From Panonychus citri (lineage: Eukaryota > Arthropoda > Arachnida > Trombidiformes > Tetranychidae), in the NCBI RefSeq assembly GCF_014898815.1, contig NW_026515545.1, positions 62,001-126,000 on the forward strand: a DNA stretch of 64,000 nucleotides. Reading direction: 5' to 3'. The position numbers and the translations under genes are program-made. A model generated the notes under the pieces. The model searched no databases. It saw only the letters and a list, made by a program, of their open reading frames with translations, and had not been told where the DNA came from. Below, piece by piece: positions 35,661 to 48,800 of the stretch (position 1 is its first letter; each line of letters starts with the position of its first letter).

Positions 35661-36257
35661 AGTTGAAGAAAAAAAATATTCTCACTCAGCTCAATCAAGA
35701 AGAGAAAAAAAAATAAATGAAAACAAGTTTCATTTCCTTAATTAATTTTTTTCTCTTCAACTGTTAGACTTTCAATTGACTCTTTAATTGTCTGTTTAAT
35801 TTTATTAATTGTTATTGTGAATGTTGGTGTTATCCAATATCATGTTACTCTACCTAATTAACAATACACTTTAAAAAGTAATTGGATTTCAATTAAATGA
35901 ACTTTGTTTATATGAGCATGTCTCTTGTTCATGTTTCCCTTTAATCATCTGATTACGTTAATCAATACAGATTAATACCTTTTATTTATCATCTTTAGTT
36001 TACTTCCACCACCTTTTTTATCCATCATCTTGATCGTTATTAAACTGTTATTGTAATTGTCATCATTATCATCATCAGTCATCAATAATATTCATATTAC
36101 AAAACCAACATTTCCAATAGAGTCTATCATGATTCACTAATTGCTTTTAGCTGATATATTTTTCTTTATTTCTATTCTATTGTTGAATAATCATCAATCT
36201 CTCCTGTTCAAGGTAAGTTGATAAATTTTATTCTTTTTACAATTTTCTTTCTCTTCT

Positions 36258-36280
36258 TCTCTCTCTCTCTCTCTCTCTCT
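36258..36280 (+). repeat. CT microsatellite in 5' UTR intron
   Basis: Short CT run in the presumed 5' UTR intron of OSBPL8. Confidence 0.7.
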
Positions 36281-36771
36281 GCTGTCGTCTTTTCTTAAAA
36301 TTCTGACTATCATTTGTTTACCTTTTTCTCTGGTTTCTTCCTTCTTTTGCCTTCATCTTTCCTTGTTGTTATTTCCTTTCCACTTATTTTCATCTCTCTC
36401 AATCTCAAGCTTTTGTTTTGTTTTTCTCATTTTATATTTTTCTTTTTCTTCTTCTAGTGTTTCAATATCTTATTGGTTTTAGTTGTCTGTGTTTGTGTGT
36501 TTTATTTTCGTATTTTTTACTTGGATGAGAATGAACAATTCCCATTACTCGAGATTATTATTGACATCATGCTTCAATCAACCTGGATGATATTTTATTT
36601 CTCATCTTTTATCTGTGTGTTGGTTATTTTTATGAACTAACAGGAAATACAAAGGAAATATTTATCTCAAATTATCAACATCAATGTTGTCGTCATCACC
36701 TTCATCATAAAATTGTGATCAAAGTTTCATTCATCTATTAACCTTCTTAACATTTACTACAATTAAATAAT

Positions 36772-39552
36772 ATGGCTTCTAGTGATGGTATCACCACATC
36801 AACAACTGTACCAACTTTATCATCTTTACCTACATCATCAAATGAACCAGTATCATCTTCCTCTCCACAACCAACAACATCTACGGGAAACAATGATCAT
36901 ACCATCAACTTGGCTCCAATCAACAGCCACCATCATGTACACTCATCACATCCTCATCCCCACCAATCATTAAAGACAACAATGTCTACTTCATCCATCT
37001 CATCCAATAATGCCAGTGATCCTCTATCACCTACCACTCCCACCTCATTAACAGCTAATATTAATTATGAGGTAATTCCACCTGGATCAATTAAGCGTGA
37101 CTCTTATAAGGACAGTAAACGATTATACCAGAAGCAGAAAAAGAAGGCCGTTGAAGAATTACTTTCCATTTTAAACGATCCAACAGTTCTCGTGATGGCG
37201 GACTGGCTTAAAGTCAGGGGGACACTCAAAAGTTGGACAAAACTTTACTGTGAGCTTAAACCTGGTCTTCTGGTTCTTTACAAAAATTCCAAGACTCATA
37301 AAAGCGGATATTGGGTTGGAACCATTTTACTGAATATGTGTGAGATAATTGAAAGACCTTCTAAAAAGGATGGATTTTGTTTCAAACTTTTTAACCCTTT
37401 GGATCAAACTATTTGGGCTCCTCGTGGTCCTCGCGGTGAATCATTCGGTGCCATTGTACAGCCTTTACCGATGAACTATCTTATTTTTAGAGCTCCATCT
37501 GAACAAGCAGGTCTCAATTGGATGAAAGCGATAGAAGTTTCTCTTAATTGTTCAATTGTATTGATGAGAAGTGGGGGTAACCCTCGAGACACTTTAAACT
37601 CTTTCATTAGTAATTTAAATTCTTCAGCTGAAGATTGTTCCCCACCAACATCAGCTAAATTAGATTTAGATGAAAGTGAAATTGAGCGTCACTTTAAAGA
37701 TCATGATTTGGAAGATGATACGCAAACTGATCATGAAGAAAATCCTGATACAGCTTCTCAAGGACACCATTCAACTGATTCTGATTCAAGTACCATTAGT
37801 ATACATGAACCACGACCATCTCGAGCAATTAAACAATCCATCGGTGGAACACTTGGCTTTAATTTAAGCCAATCAATTGAAGAGACGATAATTGAGACTA
37901 ATTACGTTGAAGAGATTACAGAAGATGTGTCAACCATGGGCGAAGAATGTCAAACCGAAGAGGTAGCTGAAGAGAACAAATCTTTACTATGGAGTTTATT
38001 GAAACAAGTTCGACCTGGAATGGATCTTTCGAAAGTTGTTCTACCCACTTTCATATTGGAACCTCGATCATTTCTAGACAAATTAAGTGACTACTATTAC
38101 CACTGTGATATCCTTTCTAAAGCGGTTATCGAGGAAGATCCATTAATACGAATGAAAAAAGTGGTCAAATGGTATCTTTCCGGTTTCTACAAGAAACCCA
38201 AAGGTCTCAAAAAACCTTACAATCCAATTTTGGGTGAGTGTTTCCGCTGTTATTGGGCTCATCCGGAAACCGATAGTCGAACCTTTTATATTTCCGAGCA
38301 AGTTTCCCATCATCCACCAATCAGCACCTTCTATGTAACTAACAGGAAAGATGGTTACTGTATATCAGGAAGTATACTTGCTAAATCAAAGTTCTATGGT
38401 AATTCAGTTTCTGCCATTTTAAATGGCACTGCTAAGCTAACCTTTCTCACCCGTGGTGAAGACTACACCCTAACAATGCCCTATGCTCACTGTAAAGGTA
38501 TCCTGATGGGGAATCTGAGTCTAGAATTGGGAGGTAAGGTTGACATTAAATGTGAAAAAACGGGCTATTGTACTGAAATGGAATTCAAATTGAAACCTTT
38601 CCTTGGAGGATCTGAACTGTGTAATAATGTTGTCGGTAAAATAAAACTTGGAAAGGAAACTTTATGCACTCTGGATGGACATTGGGACACCCTGATCAAA
38701 GTGAAAGACAAACGAACTGGTCAAGAATCTGTTCTGTGGGAGGTTACACCGGAAGTAAGAAATTGTAGACTCAAAAGGTTTCTGGTTCCATTAGATTCCC
38801 AAGAAGATTTTGAATCAGACAAACTTTGGAGAAATGTAACCAATGCAATAATTAAAGGCGATCAAATTGCCGCAACTGATGAGAAGACCATTCTTGAAGA
38901 AGAGCAACGCCGAGGGGCAAGAGAACGATTAATGAACAAAGAATCTTGGACTTCTCGCAATTTTATCCACGATCTGTGTAGCGGTGATTGGGTTTACAAA
39001 CATCTCGATTCACGTCCATGGGATCAACGAACGGATGTATTACAATACGAACGAAACTTTCAAATCCAAACCAAAACTCGTCATAAAACACCAACAGTTG
39101 CTTGTCGAACCAGTTCAGTTGTTTCGATCGATAATCCATTGACTGCTGCTCGATTGTCCACTCATCGATCTCCCAAATCACCCAGAGACCAGAAGACTGA
39201 AAGCTTAGGCAGTGAACATAGTTCAGTATCGGCAACCTCGAATTCGCATCTCGAGAATCGAACTGAAACCAACCTTCTTTTAGCTGGAAAAGGACAAATT
39301 GAACAAATTGTCGATAAATTGAATTTACTTCATGATAAATTATGCACCATTGAGAAACAACTTCATCCTAATGCCTCCAATCAACCAAAAAGTCTACAAC
39401 AAGGGAAGACGAAACAATCAACATCCCAAAGCAACTCAGAAATTGTTGGATTACTTGGTAATTCTCAGCAAATCAAATTGATTTTAGGATTTTTGTTGCT
39501 TTCTATTCTCAGTCAAATCTTGATTACCTTCATTTCCAAAAGGTTGAAATAA
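36772..39552 (+). CDS. OSBPL8: Oxysterol-binding protein-related protein 5/8
   Basis: Tail-anchored ER lipid exchanger that swaps phosphatidylserine for PI4P/PIP2 at ER-plasma membrane contacts. One intact coding exon, 926 residues. A Ser/Thr/Pro-rich N-terminus (1-90) is followed by a PH domain at about 140-255 (MADWLKVRGTLKSWTKLYCE), an acidic linker, an ORD domain at about 403-790 with the fingerprint EQVSHHPPIS near residue 508, and a C-terminal helix 901-922 (LILGFLLLSILSQILITF). PH plus ORD plus C-terminal anchor is diagnostic for the ORP5/ORP8 class. ORP5 and ORP8 are not separable here; invertebrates usually have one. Confidence 0.95.
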   Translation: MASSDGITTSTTVPTLSSLPTSSNEPVSSSSPQPTTSTGNNDHTINLAPINSHHHVHSSHPHPHQSLKTTMSTSSISSNNASDPLSPTTPTSLTANINYEVIPPGSIKRDSYKDSKRLYQKQKKKAVEELLSILNDPTVLVMADWLKVRGTLKSWTKLYCELKPGLLVLYKNSKTHKSGYWVGTILLNMCEIIERPSKKDGFCFKLFNPLDQTIWAPRGPRGESFGAIVQPLPMNYLIFRAPSEQAGLNWMKAIEVSLNCSIVLMRSGGNPRDTLNSFISNLNSSAEDCSPPTSAKLDLDESEIERHFKDHDLEDDTQTDHEENPDTASQGHHSTDSDSSTISIHEPRPSRAIKQSIGGTLGFNLSQSIEETIIETNYVEEITEDVSTMGEECQTEEVAEENKSLLWSLLKQVRPGMDLSKVVLPTFILEPRSFLDKLSDYYYHCDILSKAVIEEDPLIRMKKVVKWYLSGFYKKPKGLKKPYNPILGECFRCYWAHPETDSRTFYISEQVSHHPPISTFYVTNRKDGYCISGSILAKSKFYGNSVSAILNGTAKLTFLTRGEDYTLTMPYAHCKGILMGNLSLELGGKVDIKCEKTGYCTEMEFKLKPFLGGSELCNNVVGKIKLGKETLCTLDGHWDTLIKVKDKRTGQESVLWEVTPEVRNCRLKRFLVPLDSQEDFESDKLWRNVTNAIIKGDQIAATDEKTILEEEQRRGARERLMNKESWTSRNFIHDLCSGDWVYKHLDSRPWDQRTDVLQYERNFQIQTKTRHKTPTVACRTSSVVSIDNPLTAARLSTHRSPKSPRDQKTESLGSEHSSVSATSNSHLENRTETNLLLAGKGQIEQIVDKLNLLHDKLCTIEKQLHPNASNQPKSLQQGKTKQSTSQSNSEIVGLLGNSQQIKLILGFLLLSILSQILITFISKRLK

Positions 39553-40843
39553 TGAATAACATTTCTAAAGATTAATGCTCACAATTAAGCTTTTCTTTCT
39601 CATCAATTGTTCTATTCTTCATTACTATTATATAACTTTTATCAAGCAAATCAAGTCTACATTCAAAATGGATTTTGTGATGATACTTCGAAGATAATCC
39701 TTTCCCAAGATTCTTAATCTCTCCGTTTCCAACCTAAAAATCCAGAGAGAATCAACAATCATCAACAACTTTTCATCTTCTCTCTTAATTTTGATCAACT
39801 CATTCGAATCATAATCTTAATTACCTTTGGTTCCTTTGGTTCTTTTAAACATATTCATTAATATGTATATCCTAGTCACTGTTCAACTGAAAAACATCAA
39901 CTAATCATTTTATTATTATTGATCCAGATTAAATCTAATGAATCAACTCTAATCGGATTGCAATTTAAATCAATGAAAAATAAGACTTCATTGTCCTCAT
40001 TTTAATATGTTACACAGAATGTTAATTTTGTAAACGAAACAATTTGCCATTTTTTTCTCTTTCCCATTTCTCGCTGTGATTTAATTACATTAATTATCCA
40101 AGAAGATGAAAAAGTTAATGAAGATAAAGAATTGGAAACCAAAACATGATGAAGGAAATGCCATTAACTTAATTTATAACAATAATCATTTACTTCCAAG
40201 AGACACAATCATTTGTTTCTTAAACTTTGATTACCTTTTTCCAGTGAAAATGATTAATGATTTGGAAACGATTTTGATGAAAAAAAAAAATGATTAACAC
40301 AATAAAGTTAAATGATGTGTAATAATCCTATTGATTTAAAGTTAATTGTTCACCAATGGTTACTAATTGATGAGTCGAACACATCAATTCAACAGTTGAC
40401 GTTTAAATGACCAACTAATCGCGAGTTAACATTTGAAACTATCAAACAGTTAAATCATATTAATAATCTTTGATAAAAATGATCCTTGTTCATGAAAAGG
40501 TTGAAACTATTGACGCGATCATATTGATTAATGAGGTGATCAATAACAAGGGATTTACACTTAACAATTAATTCTGGGATTTTTTTTCTTATCCGAGCCA
40601 TTTAATCACAAAAACTTGAATCACTGTTAACTTATTTATATACCATTATCATGATTGATTGAACGTCTTAATAAACCATTAATTAGCGCGTTTATTTACA
40701 AGCAATTGATCAAAATCGAAAAGGGATTCAAATAATTGACCAATTGACTGGAGTCCGAAAGGCACGAAGTTGATAAAAAGTGAATTTGTGTTTCTAGTAG
40801 CATCAAGATGAAGATAATCCGATTGCTTGAATAGATGCGATGA
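39553..40843. other. Convergent 3' region, OSBPL8 and PES1
   Basis: AT-rich with no supported gene. A 63-codon open frame at 40106 has neither homology nor codon bias. Confidence 0.5.
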
Positions 40844-42757
40844 TCAATGTTGTCGTTTTCTTTTCATTGCTGTTTTGTTTTTAGATTTATTGTTTTGATT
40901 GGTCTGTTTTCCTTGGGAAGCCTCGTACTTTTCGCGTTTCTCCTTGAGCTTTTCAGCGGTTCGGACATTTCGTCGTTTTCCATACATGATTTTATCGTAC
41001 AATCGTTTTCGTTTCTTTGGAATCATCATGACAGCAAGTCTCTTTTCTTCGGCTTTCTCTTCTTCTTTACGTTTTCGATCTGTTTTCACTTTACCTGCTT
41101 TTACTTTCATCTTTAATTCCTTAATATGATGTTCGACTTTATTTTCAGGCTCTTCCTCCTCAGTTTCTTCTCCACTTTCTTCATCGTCGTTCTCTTCTGT
41201 TCCCTGTCGTTCACCAAAGGCGTTATTTTGTTGGTAAGAAATGCTCGGTGGCACATAACTGCCTTCCTTCATTTCTACAAATGGAGATAAATGTGGAGGT
41301 AAGACTACATCGTGGAAATAATTTTCGACTGGAAGTAAAGTTCGAGCATTAACACTATCGTAAACCCATTGCGGTTGAATGTAGTAGCGATTCATGTATT
41401 TGTTGGGTATCACTTCTTTATCAACAATCTGGTGAGTTATGGTAGTATCGGCTTCGCTGTAAGTGGCACCGACGAATGAAATTTTGTCCCATGAAACTTG
41501 TCCGCCAAAAGATCTTATCACAAATGTCAATGATTCTCGAGGTACTTCACGGCCAAGGAAAAATTTAAGACCTTTAAATAAGTTTTGTTGTTTAACCAGC
41601 TGATGATATGATATTGTTTTCTTCTTCTTTTTTTCCTCTTCACCTTCTTTACTCTCTTCTTTACCTTCTTCTCCACCCTCTTCTTCTTCTTCATCTTCTT
41701 CAAACTCATCTGGTTTATTCTCCGCAGGAATATCTTCTTTTCGGCGTGGTAATGATCTATTTAATGATCCAACATATTCATACATAGCATGTAGTTTATC
41801 CTCTCCAGTGATTATTTCCTTATCCATCTCTTTAGCAAGGCTAAGCTGTAATTAAAAAATTATTAATGAAATGCAAATTCAAGATGAGACAATGATGATG
41901 AAGAACTTACTCTTGGAGGATAATACATGTTGATACTAGAGAAAAGCTTATGATTAACAAATCCAAGAAGAGTGATGTAAAATTCAGTGAAGGATCTCAT
42001 GACTCTCATGTCAACTTCGGGATTAGACTTTGGAAAGAAGAACAGAAAAATTAATATTAGATATTTACTATAAATGAAATAGGGACGAACCAGATTTAAA
42101 TTGACAGTTAGAATTGACTAAAAAAAAACTTACCAACAGAACGAATTGATGGGGAACAATCCATGTTATTGTTTGGCCCATTATCTCCGCTTGATAATAA
42201 TAACCCTTAATTGAGATGAAAACCTTTCTCAATGATCTAGACTCAATAACATAGTGCATGAACTCAAGTGTTAACCGTCTAGAAAGATCAACTATCTCTA
42301 CAGGAACACCTTTGATTTTGGAGAAATTTCCATAAAGAAAACACATACATAAAGCATCATCCAAGTCTTTAAGAGCATCAATAAACGTTGGATATCTGTC
42401 TTTAACAATATGATCCATTTTGTATGTCGGCACATTATCTCGTAGAGTTGCTAATTTGTGTTCATCTTTCCGGGCGTTTGCTCGAGTCATCTTTCTAAGA
42501 AATGTTTTATATTCCCAGAATTTCCAGATTACCGGATCACGACCAAGATACCTAATATCATCTCGTAAATAGTATGTTTTACCTCGAGTCATTCCTTTTT
42601 TAATCTTTTTCGGTTCAACCGGATAAACACCTTTTAAAATACACAAACGCCTGAAATCCTTCAATGATAATTGGAGCCGTTGCATGGCCCGACTTCGAGT
42701 CATGTAGACTCTTTTATGAGAAGGAAGTGTCTTCCGGGCAGTAGCTTTCTTACCCAT
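40844..42757 (-). CDS. PES1: Pescadillo homologue, ribosome biogenesis
   Basis: Nucleolar PeBoW complex subunit (with BOP1 and WDR12) needed for 60S subunit and 28S/5.8S rRNA maturation. Exons 42757-42134, 42027-41911 and 41845-40844, 580 residues (human 588). The Pescadillo N-domain covers about 1-290, with LQLSLKDFRRLCILKGVYP and KDRYPTFIDALKDLDDALCM. A BRCT domain lies at about 335-425, with GLKFFLGREVPRE, SFGGQVSWDK and YYIQPQWVYDSVNAR. Acidic tracts precede and follow BRCT, and the C-terminus is Lys-rich. All junctions are in phase 0. Confidence 0.97.
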
Positions 42758-43235
42758 GGTTCAACAAATTAACACAAAACAATTTAAATCAAGAAAAAAA
42801 ACAATTAGAAAAAAATTCTATTCCAATTTATATTCAAACAAAATTCTGACCAAAACCATGTGGAAATTTTGGATTTTAAATCTTCAGGGACTTTCTCCTA
42901 ATCTTCAATGTGGAAAAAAATTCCAATAGAAAAAAAGATTATTCTAATTGCTTAGAACCAACTGATTGAATATTCAATTTTTAATTTCTCATTGTGTTGA
43001 ACTTAATTCTCAATCGATTAATATTCAATCAATCATCATAATCTCTTTTAATTAAAAGTTAATTGATTTAAATTAACGAATGAATTTCAGTGCCATCTAG
43101 CGGGAGAAAAAGTCTCTAAATTTGTGGTTGTTTATGTTTTGAAAATTTTCATTTTTGTCTTTGATTGAATTTAATTCATTTTTAATTGTGTTATTTTTGT
43201 TTTGTTCAGATTATTTGGTTGATTATTTTATATCC
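42758..43235. other. Divergent promoter region, PES1 and SMIM20
   Basis: Shared promoter of 478 bases with the common element at 43092. Confidence 0.5.
43092..43098 (-). promoter_or_regulatory. Shared upstream element, PES1/SMIM20 copy
   Basis: In PES1 sense CTCCCGCTAGATGGCACTG. It fits a CTCF-like consensus best of all copies. It lies 335 bases upstream of PES1 and 138 upstream of SMIM20. Confidence 0.55.
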
Positions 43236-43688
43236 ATGTCTATCAGGTTGTCTACATGGAAGGTAGGTAAGGGTCGTAATCTGGTTTTAATAGTCGCTGG
43301 TGTGATCATCGGCTCCATTTATCCACTTTATTTTTTTCCGAAATCAAGAAATGCTGAATATCGTAAGTAAAGTTAATTCATTGAAATTCTGTATTTTTTC
43401 ATGAAATTTTTTTACTGTTTATTTATTGTTCAAAAGTGTTCAGTATGATACAATCGAAAATTCAGTGACTTGGAAGCTTATTTGTGAGATTGTCACAGAT
43501 CTTTCCTTAATCTGATTCACTTGGAATATATTTTATTAGAAAACTAAATTGATTTTGATTTGTTTTATTTTATTTTCTTAGGTCGGATTCAAGAAAGGAA
43601 TCGTAAAGGAGTTGATAAAGAGTCCATTCAACCCGGTGGTTTCAAGTCATGGACAGATCCATTTGCATCGTTGAAAAAAGACAAATAA
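43236..43688 (+). CDS. SMIM20: SMIM20 / MITRAC7 microprotein
   Basis: Small inner mitochondrial membrane protein that stabilises newly made COX1 during cytochrome c oxidase assembly. Exons 43236-43362 and 43582-43688, 77 residues. A hydrophobic helix at about residues 16-34 (LVLIVAGVIIGSIYPLYFF) is followed by the family signature: YPLYFFP, then EY, then RKGVDKESIQPGGFKSWTDP. Human SMIM20 has the matching order YPIYFRP, NRAGI and QPPGLKVWSDPF. The phase 1 intron falls in the Arg codon after EY. Earlier in-frame non-ATG codons are not needed. Confidence 0.88.
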
Positions 43689-43961
43689 ACAAGTAGCTAA
43701 TTATATTCTCTCCTAATTGTTGTGTAAATATTAGTACAGTTATGTCGTTCCCTTTGTAAAGTCTATTGTAAATCGGGGACATTTTTAACTGTAAATAATG
43801 TAGTTTTACCTGTGATAAAAGCAAATATACAATTCATTCAACCGCAGGTCAGTGGATGAAACTACGGTTATTCTAAAAATCGTTTAATAGTAATAGACGA
43901 ATACATCGTACAATCAAATTAGTTTATTATTTTAGATTTCATCGTGTCAATCAATACGAAT

Positions 43962-45873
43962 TCAATCTAAAAGGAATCTCTGAACCAGCCTGTTGAATTG
44001 TTCAGCATGACTGACATGAATATCATGAACTCCATCAGGAAATAGATGAGATTCAACGTCGGGAATATTTGCCACCAAATGGTCGAAAACTCTTTCGGGA
44101 TCATAGTATCTTTCTTACCATGTAACACGAAAGTCGGACATTTAATTTCCTTTACTCTGTCCTTACAAATGTCGCTTGTGGTATAAGTGTAACTCATGTG
44201 TTTATACCAAATCTTTTCGAGTGTCTCACGATTACCATAGATTTTGATGTACTCATTCCTTCGATTCTTCCCACATTTCCAGAGTACAAAGAATTCTCCA
44301 CATATCTTTATATTTCTCTGGAATATAAGCCAAAGTTCCCCAAACCACAAGCTTTTCAACTTTCGCCGGGAACAAAATGGGAACCAGTAAGGCAGATTTA
44401 CCACCATCACTCCAGCCCATTACAGAGAAACTGTCATAACCTAAATGCTTTATGATGAATGAAACGAAATGAGTAAAAAACATCAAACATTCAAATGATC
44501 TTAAAGACAATTTAGATATTGGAAACAAAAGTGACCTCAAACTAACGAACTGACGTCGATAATTAGTCTTAATTGGAAACAGAAAAAAAAGAGACATGCA
44601 AATTAACTTTAGGTTGATTGCTTTTCGCATTTCTTGTCCTGATACAATTAGAAAACTCGACAATCAACTAATTGGAAACGAAAATAATCCAATTTTAACG
44701 ATTATTACTAAGCTTTTCTCCAACAATTTACCAATAACCTCGTTATTAAAGTAATCAGATTAGAAACTTTTTGAGAAAAAAAAATTTGATTACCAGCAGA
44801 CAGAATTGAAATGAATTTGATTGATTTACTTTTAATTCAACCAATCATTTGAATCTATTTTTCTGATTATTAACAATTAGATGAACTAACATTCACCTAA
44901 AAAACTGATCTTATTTTTCACCTAAAAAGTTATTAAACTGAATACATTTCAAGACTAAATTGGTTTTTATAAACCTGCAACTAATTAAAATGAATGACAA
45001 TTTACACTAATTGTTATAACCCTTAAAATCAAATTATCCTTATGGTTTAACACTCGAATTGTAAATAATTAATTGCAAATCAACCTGTTAAATTAACTCT
45101 CAATGATCAACTTGAAAAATACAAGATTAATTGATAAGTGAGATTGAATTAAATTGAATGAAAATGATGATAAAAGATGAAAACTTCTGATGTTGACAAA
45201 GTTTCAGGAAGATTTGTTCATTCATTTGATGAGAGAAAAAAACTCAATTGAAACTTTTCTCATTCAATTTGATCAACAGTTATGAAAGAATTTTTTTCTC
45301 AAGTTAGTGAATGAAAAAACTAAATAATCAATCAAATTTAAATAACATTGGAACAACAATTTGATCTGTAATAGGAAAACATGAAGAAAAATGAACCTAC
45401 TGCCATCAATTTAACCACAGTCTCAGCATCGTATTGGTAAAAAAACTTATCCTCAGCATGAAGTTTATAATCTCGTTCAGGGGGACGACTCAGTCCGAAT
45501 CCAGGTGAGTCCCAAGCAATTAAGGTGAATTTATCCTTATCAAAGCCATCTAATTGTGGTTTCATATCAGTTCGGCCATTTCCTGATTCGATAAAACAAT
45601 CAACAATTACCAATCATTTGAATCCACAGGTAATGATTGTCGGTCAATGATAAGTTTTGACATTGGATTAAGTTATTGATTGATTTTTACATTCAGATAA
45701 GAGTTGTAATTATAATTAAATGACTCACCACAAGCTCCAGGAAATATGAAGACAGCACAATCACCATGACCAACTTTCTCGTAGTGAATTTTGTATCCAT
45801 CTTGTTCATAATAACCAGTGACCACATCACTTTTTACTTCATTTGTTTCAACTTTACTTGATTCGGTTGTCAT
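43962..45873 (-). CDS. BPHL: BPHL-like alpha/beta hydrolase, two frame slips
   Basis: Valacyclovir-hydrolase type serine esterase; the natural role is thought to be detoxifying homocysteine thiolactone or amino esters. Exons 45873-45729, 45582-45401, 44447-43962, about 270 residues if the slips are set aside (human 291). Conserved: YKIHYEKVGHGDCAVFIFPG (oxyanion region), FTLIAWDSPGFGLSRPPERD, VMGWSDGGKSALL (nucleophile Ser), HGKKDTMIP (Asp) and a C-terminal VHDIHV (His). In the last exon one extra base lies near 44224-44230 (between WEESK and NEYIKIYGN) and one base is missing near 44100 (after DTMIP). All three segments match the family, so the slips are not mutually compensating. Introns are 146 and 953 bases. 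Confidence 0.85.
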
Positions 45874-48800
45874 TTCAATAAGAGATTCAGATAAACTGGA
45901 CAATTGATTAGCACGATAGTCAAAATGATTACGATTGAAGTTGTAAATTTTTCAGATCAATTTAAACTTTACTTCGGTTTGGATCAGGTCGTTGTCGCTG
46001 ATCTTGTCCACGTTGTTATTGTGATCGGTTCAACGGATAACAGAAGCAAATGAGAATAAGTTGAACAAGGAAGATGAAGGATGAAAAAAATGGGTGGGAA
46101 GTAAACAAGAAGAAGACAATTAAAGGTGATGATTATTAAGACATCAGGTATTAGCTTAAAGTGATTAACAAGAAAAGTTAAAGATGATTTGTTGATGATC
46201 AAGAAGAGGAAAAAGTTTATTTGAGAAAAATGAAACGCAATCAACTAACTAACTTGTCTTCTCAGGTTTTTTTTAAAGTTGATTGTTCAATCATCTTGAA
46301 GTTGAATCAATACATGATTAACGTGTTGATGTAGAGGAAAAGATGATGATGATGATGGTAATTATAATAAATCCAATTTAGTTACTTATCTTCATGATCT
46401 TTTTGAGAAAATATCTGTTTCATTAACTTAATTGCAATTTGGATTAGAAAATAGTGTCAATATCTATTCCAATCTCTTAATCGATTGCTGGTCAATTGTT
46501 TCAATCAATGAGCTGTTTAAATAGTTAATTCAAGTAAGATGAATACAAACCTATTCTCAATCTCTCCTTTATCACCTCTGTTAATTGATGAATTAATTGA
46601 ATTACAGGTAATATTTGGAGAAGATAATTGACTGAGTATAGAATAAAGAAAAAAAATGAGATGTTTTCCTTTTTTAATTTCGAAAAGCGTATTGAGTTTA
46701 TTTTATACAATAGAATCAAATCCCATTCGATTTTCTGATTTTTTTCTGATAATTTGAGTGGTAACATTGAAGTTAATGATTAGAACTGAAATAGTCCAGA
46801 AAAGTGAAAGAGGAAACAGAGAAACGAGAAGAAGGATGAAGATGAGAAATGAGAGATAGGAAGAGAGATGAAGGGTTAACAGGCATCATCATCATCATGA
46901 AGAGAAATGAAGAGACATCAACAAAAAAATGACAAGAAAAAGAAAGTACATTTTGTCAGAGGGAAAAAAGGATAGAGCAAGAGTGAGGGTGGGGTGGGAA
47001 GGATGAAGAGGAAACATGAAAGGAAGTGAAGACAATGAAGATGATGATGAGAAGTGAGAGTTAAAAAGAGAGGTAGTTGACTTGTTGAAGGTGGAAAATG
47101 TTAATCAATTGGAAACCAGAAATTTACATAAGGTAATAAGATGAGAACGAGAGACGGAGGATTCAAGGTGGAAGGTGGAAGATGATCAACTGCAAGTGGG
47201 AACAATTTGGATCTAATCAACGTATTATTACCATGGTAGTATAATTAATCATTTCAATTGTTCTGAGTACTAAGTGTTATTCATGGTGGAGAAAATTCTT
47301 TGAAAATTGGAAGACATTTTTCATCGAAGGTCATGGTTGGTGCTAATTTTCAGTTCATTTTCAACGGAAGATTGAGAATGGCAATTGATTGTTATCATGC
47401 GAATACAAATTATCACCTGAATGGTGATGATTAGTAAAAAGAAGAGATTAAGTAACAATCAGTTTCTTTCTTCATATTCCAAGAGATAATTAAAATCATC
47501 AATTATTCTTTTGAACATCAATCTATTTAAATTAAGTTAATCATAATCATCGATCCAATTTTTTTTCATTTTGAAACAAGTTAACTTGTTATCCTCTATC
47601 TCTATCTCTCTGTGTTAAAACCTACAATAAATGATTCTAAATTTAGTTACTTCCACTGAGTAGTAATATTAAATTGTTATTACTTTACATTGAATCCTAT
47701 TAAAGAAAAAGACATGATGGAGTAATAATCATGATCATAATTGTTACAATCATCATAAAACATACGAATACTGTAAATGGAGGTGATTAAGATTAACAAT
47801 AGTAAAAAGAGTTGATGATTATGACAAAGTTACTGAGGGACATTTGTTGTTGTGTTTGTTGATCAACGTTGATGATTTTACAAACATTATAAAGCTCTAA
47901 TAATTGAAGTAGAAAATGAGAAGAGGATAATCTTGGATTGGTGATAATGTAAAAAGAGAGGATTAATTGACCAGAGTTTTCAATTAACAATCTAACTGGT
48001 GGATATAAAGTTGTTTTCTTTAAGCAAACAATTGACTAATCAACTGTTGACCCTCAACAAAAAACATCTTCCAATGAGGTTGGAGGTACAGTTATAAACT
48101 CGAGTTCAGGCTACAAAGGAGGAATTACAATGATGAGAAGTGGAGGAGGAACCGGAAAGGATGAAGAAGATGAAGAAGATGAAGAGAGAGAGAGAGAGTT
48201 AGAGGACAGAAGAAACAATTACAATGATTGGTGAGAGAAAGAGAGAAGGTATAACAATAGATAATGATGATAATGATGAGGAAGATAAGTTACAAAGGAG
48301 GGAGAAAGTGATTACTAATTAATCGGGACAGAGATTTGGCTGATTTAAGTTGTAATATTACAAGATTGAGATTTACAATTAAAAACCTTTGGTTTGGTTT
48401 ATCCTTCATTACAATTGGACATTGTTGCTGTTTGTTTACTGACGATGATTGTGATGGTGATTATGATATTGATGATGGTGTTGATACTTGATTAATGTAA
48501 CTACTTTTTCTTTCCTGTTTCCTTAATTGTGTTTGGTTGTTGATGTTTCTTTTTGGACAATATTAGATTAATTAAGATAAAGTTATAAATATCAGATTAA
48601 AATGAGAGAGGAAGAGAAGGTTAACTTGTAACAGAAAAAGATAATGACTTAAAACAGTTAATGGAAATTAGAAGTAATTAACAGTGGTAATAAAAAGAAA
48701 AGAAATAGATCAACTTGTCGAGATTAACGTATTTTTTTCAATTGTTGTCACAATCAAAGGGAATTCCAACATTACGTTAATTGATGATTACTATCAACGA

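Larger units (their letters stand above)
35330..36771. other. Divergent promoter region, MAD1 and OSBPL8
   Basis: Contains the shared element at 35654, a CT run at about 36258-36280 and a likely 5' UTR intron of OSBPL8 (donor GTAAGT near 36213, acceptor AACAG near 36643). Confidence 0.5.

Noticed and set aside
40106..40297. 63-codon open frame in the OSBPL8-PES1 gap
   Set aside because: AT-rich 3' region, no homology, no splice context.
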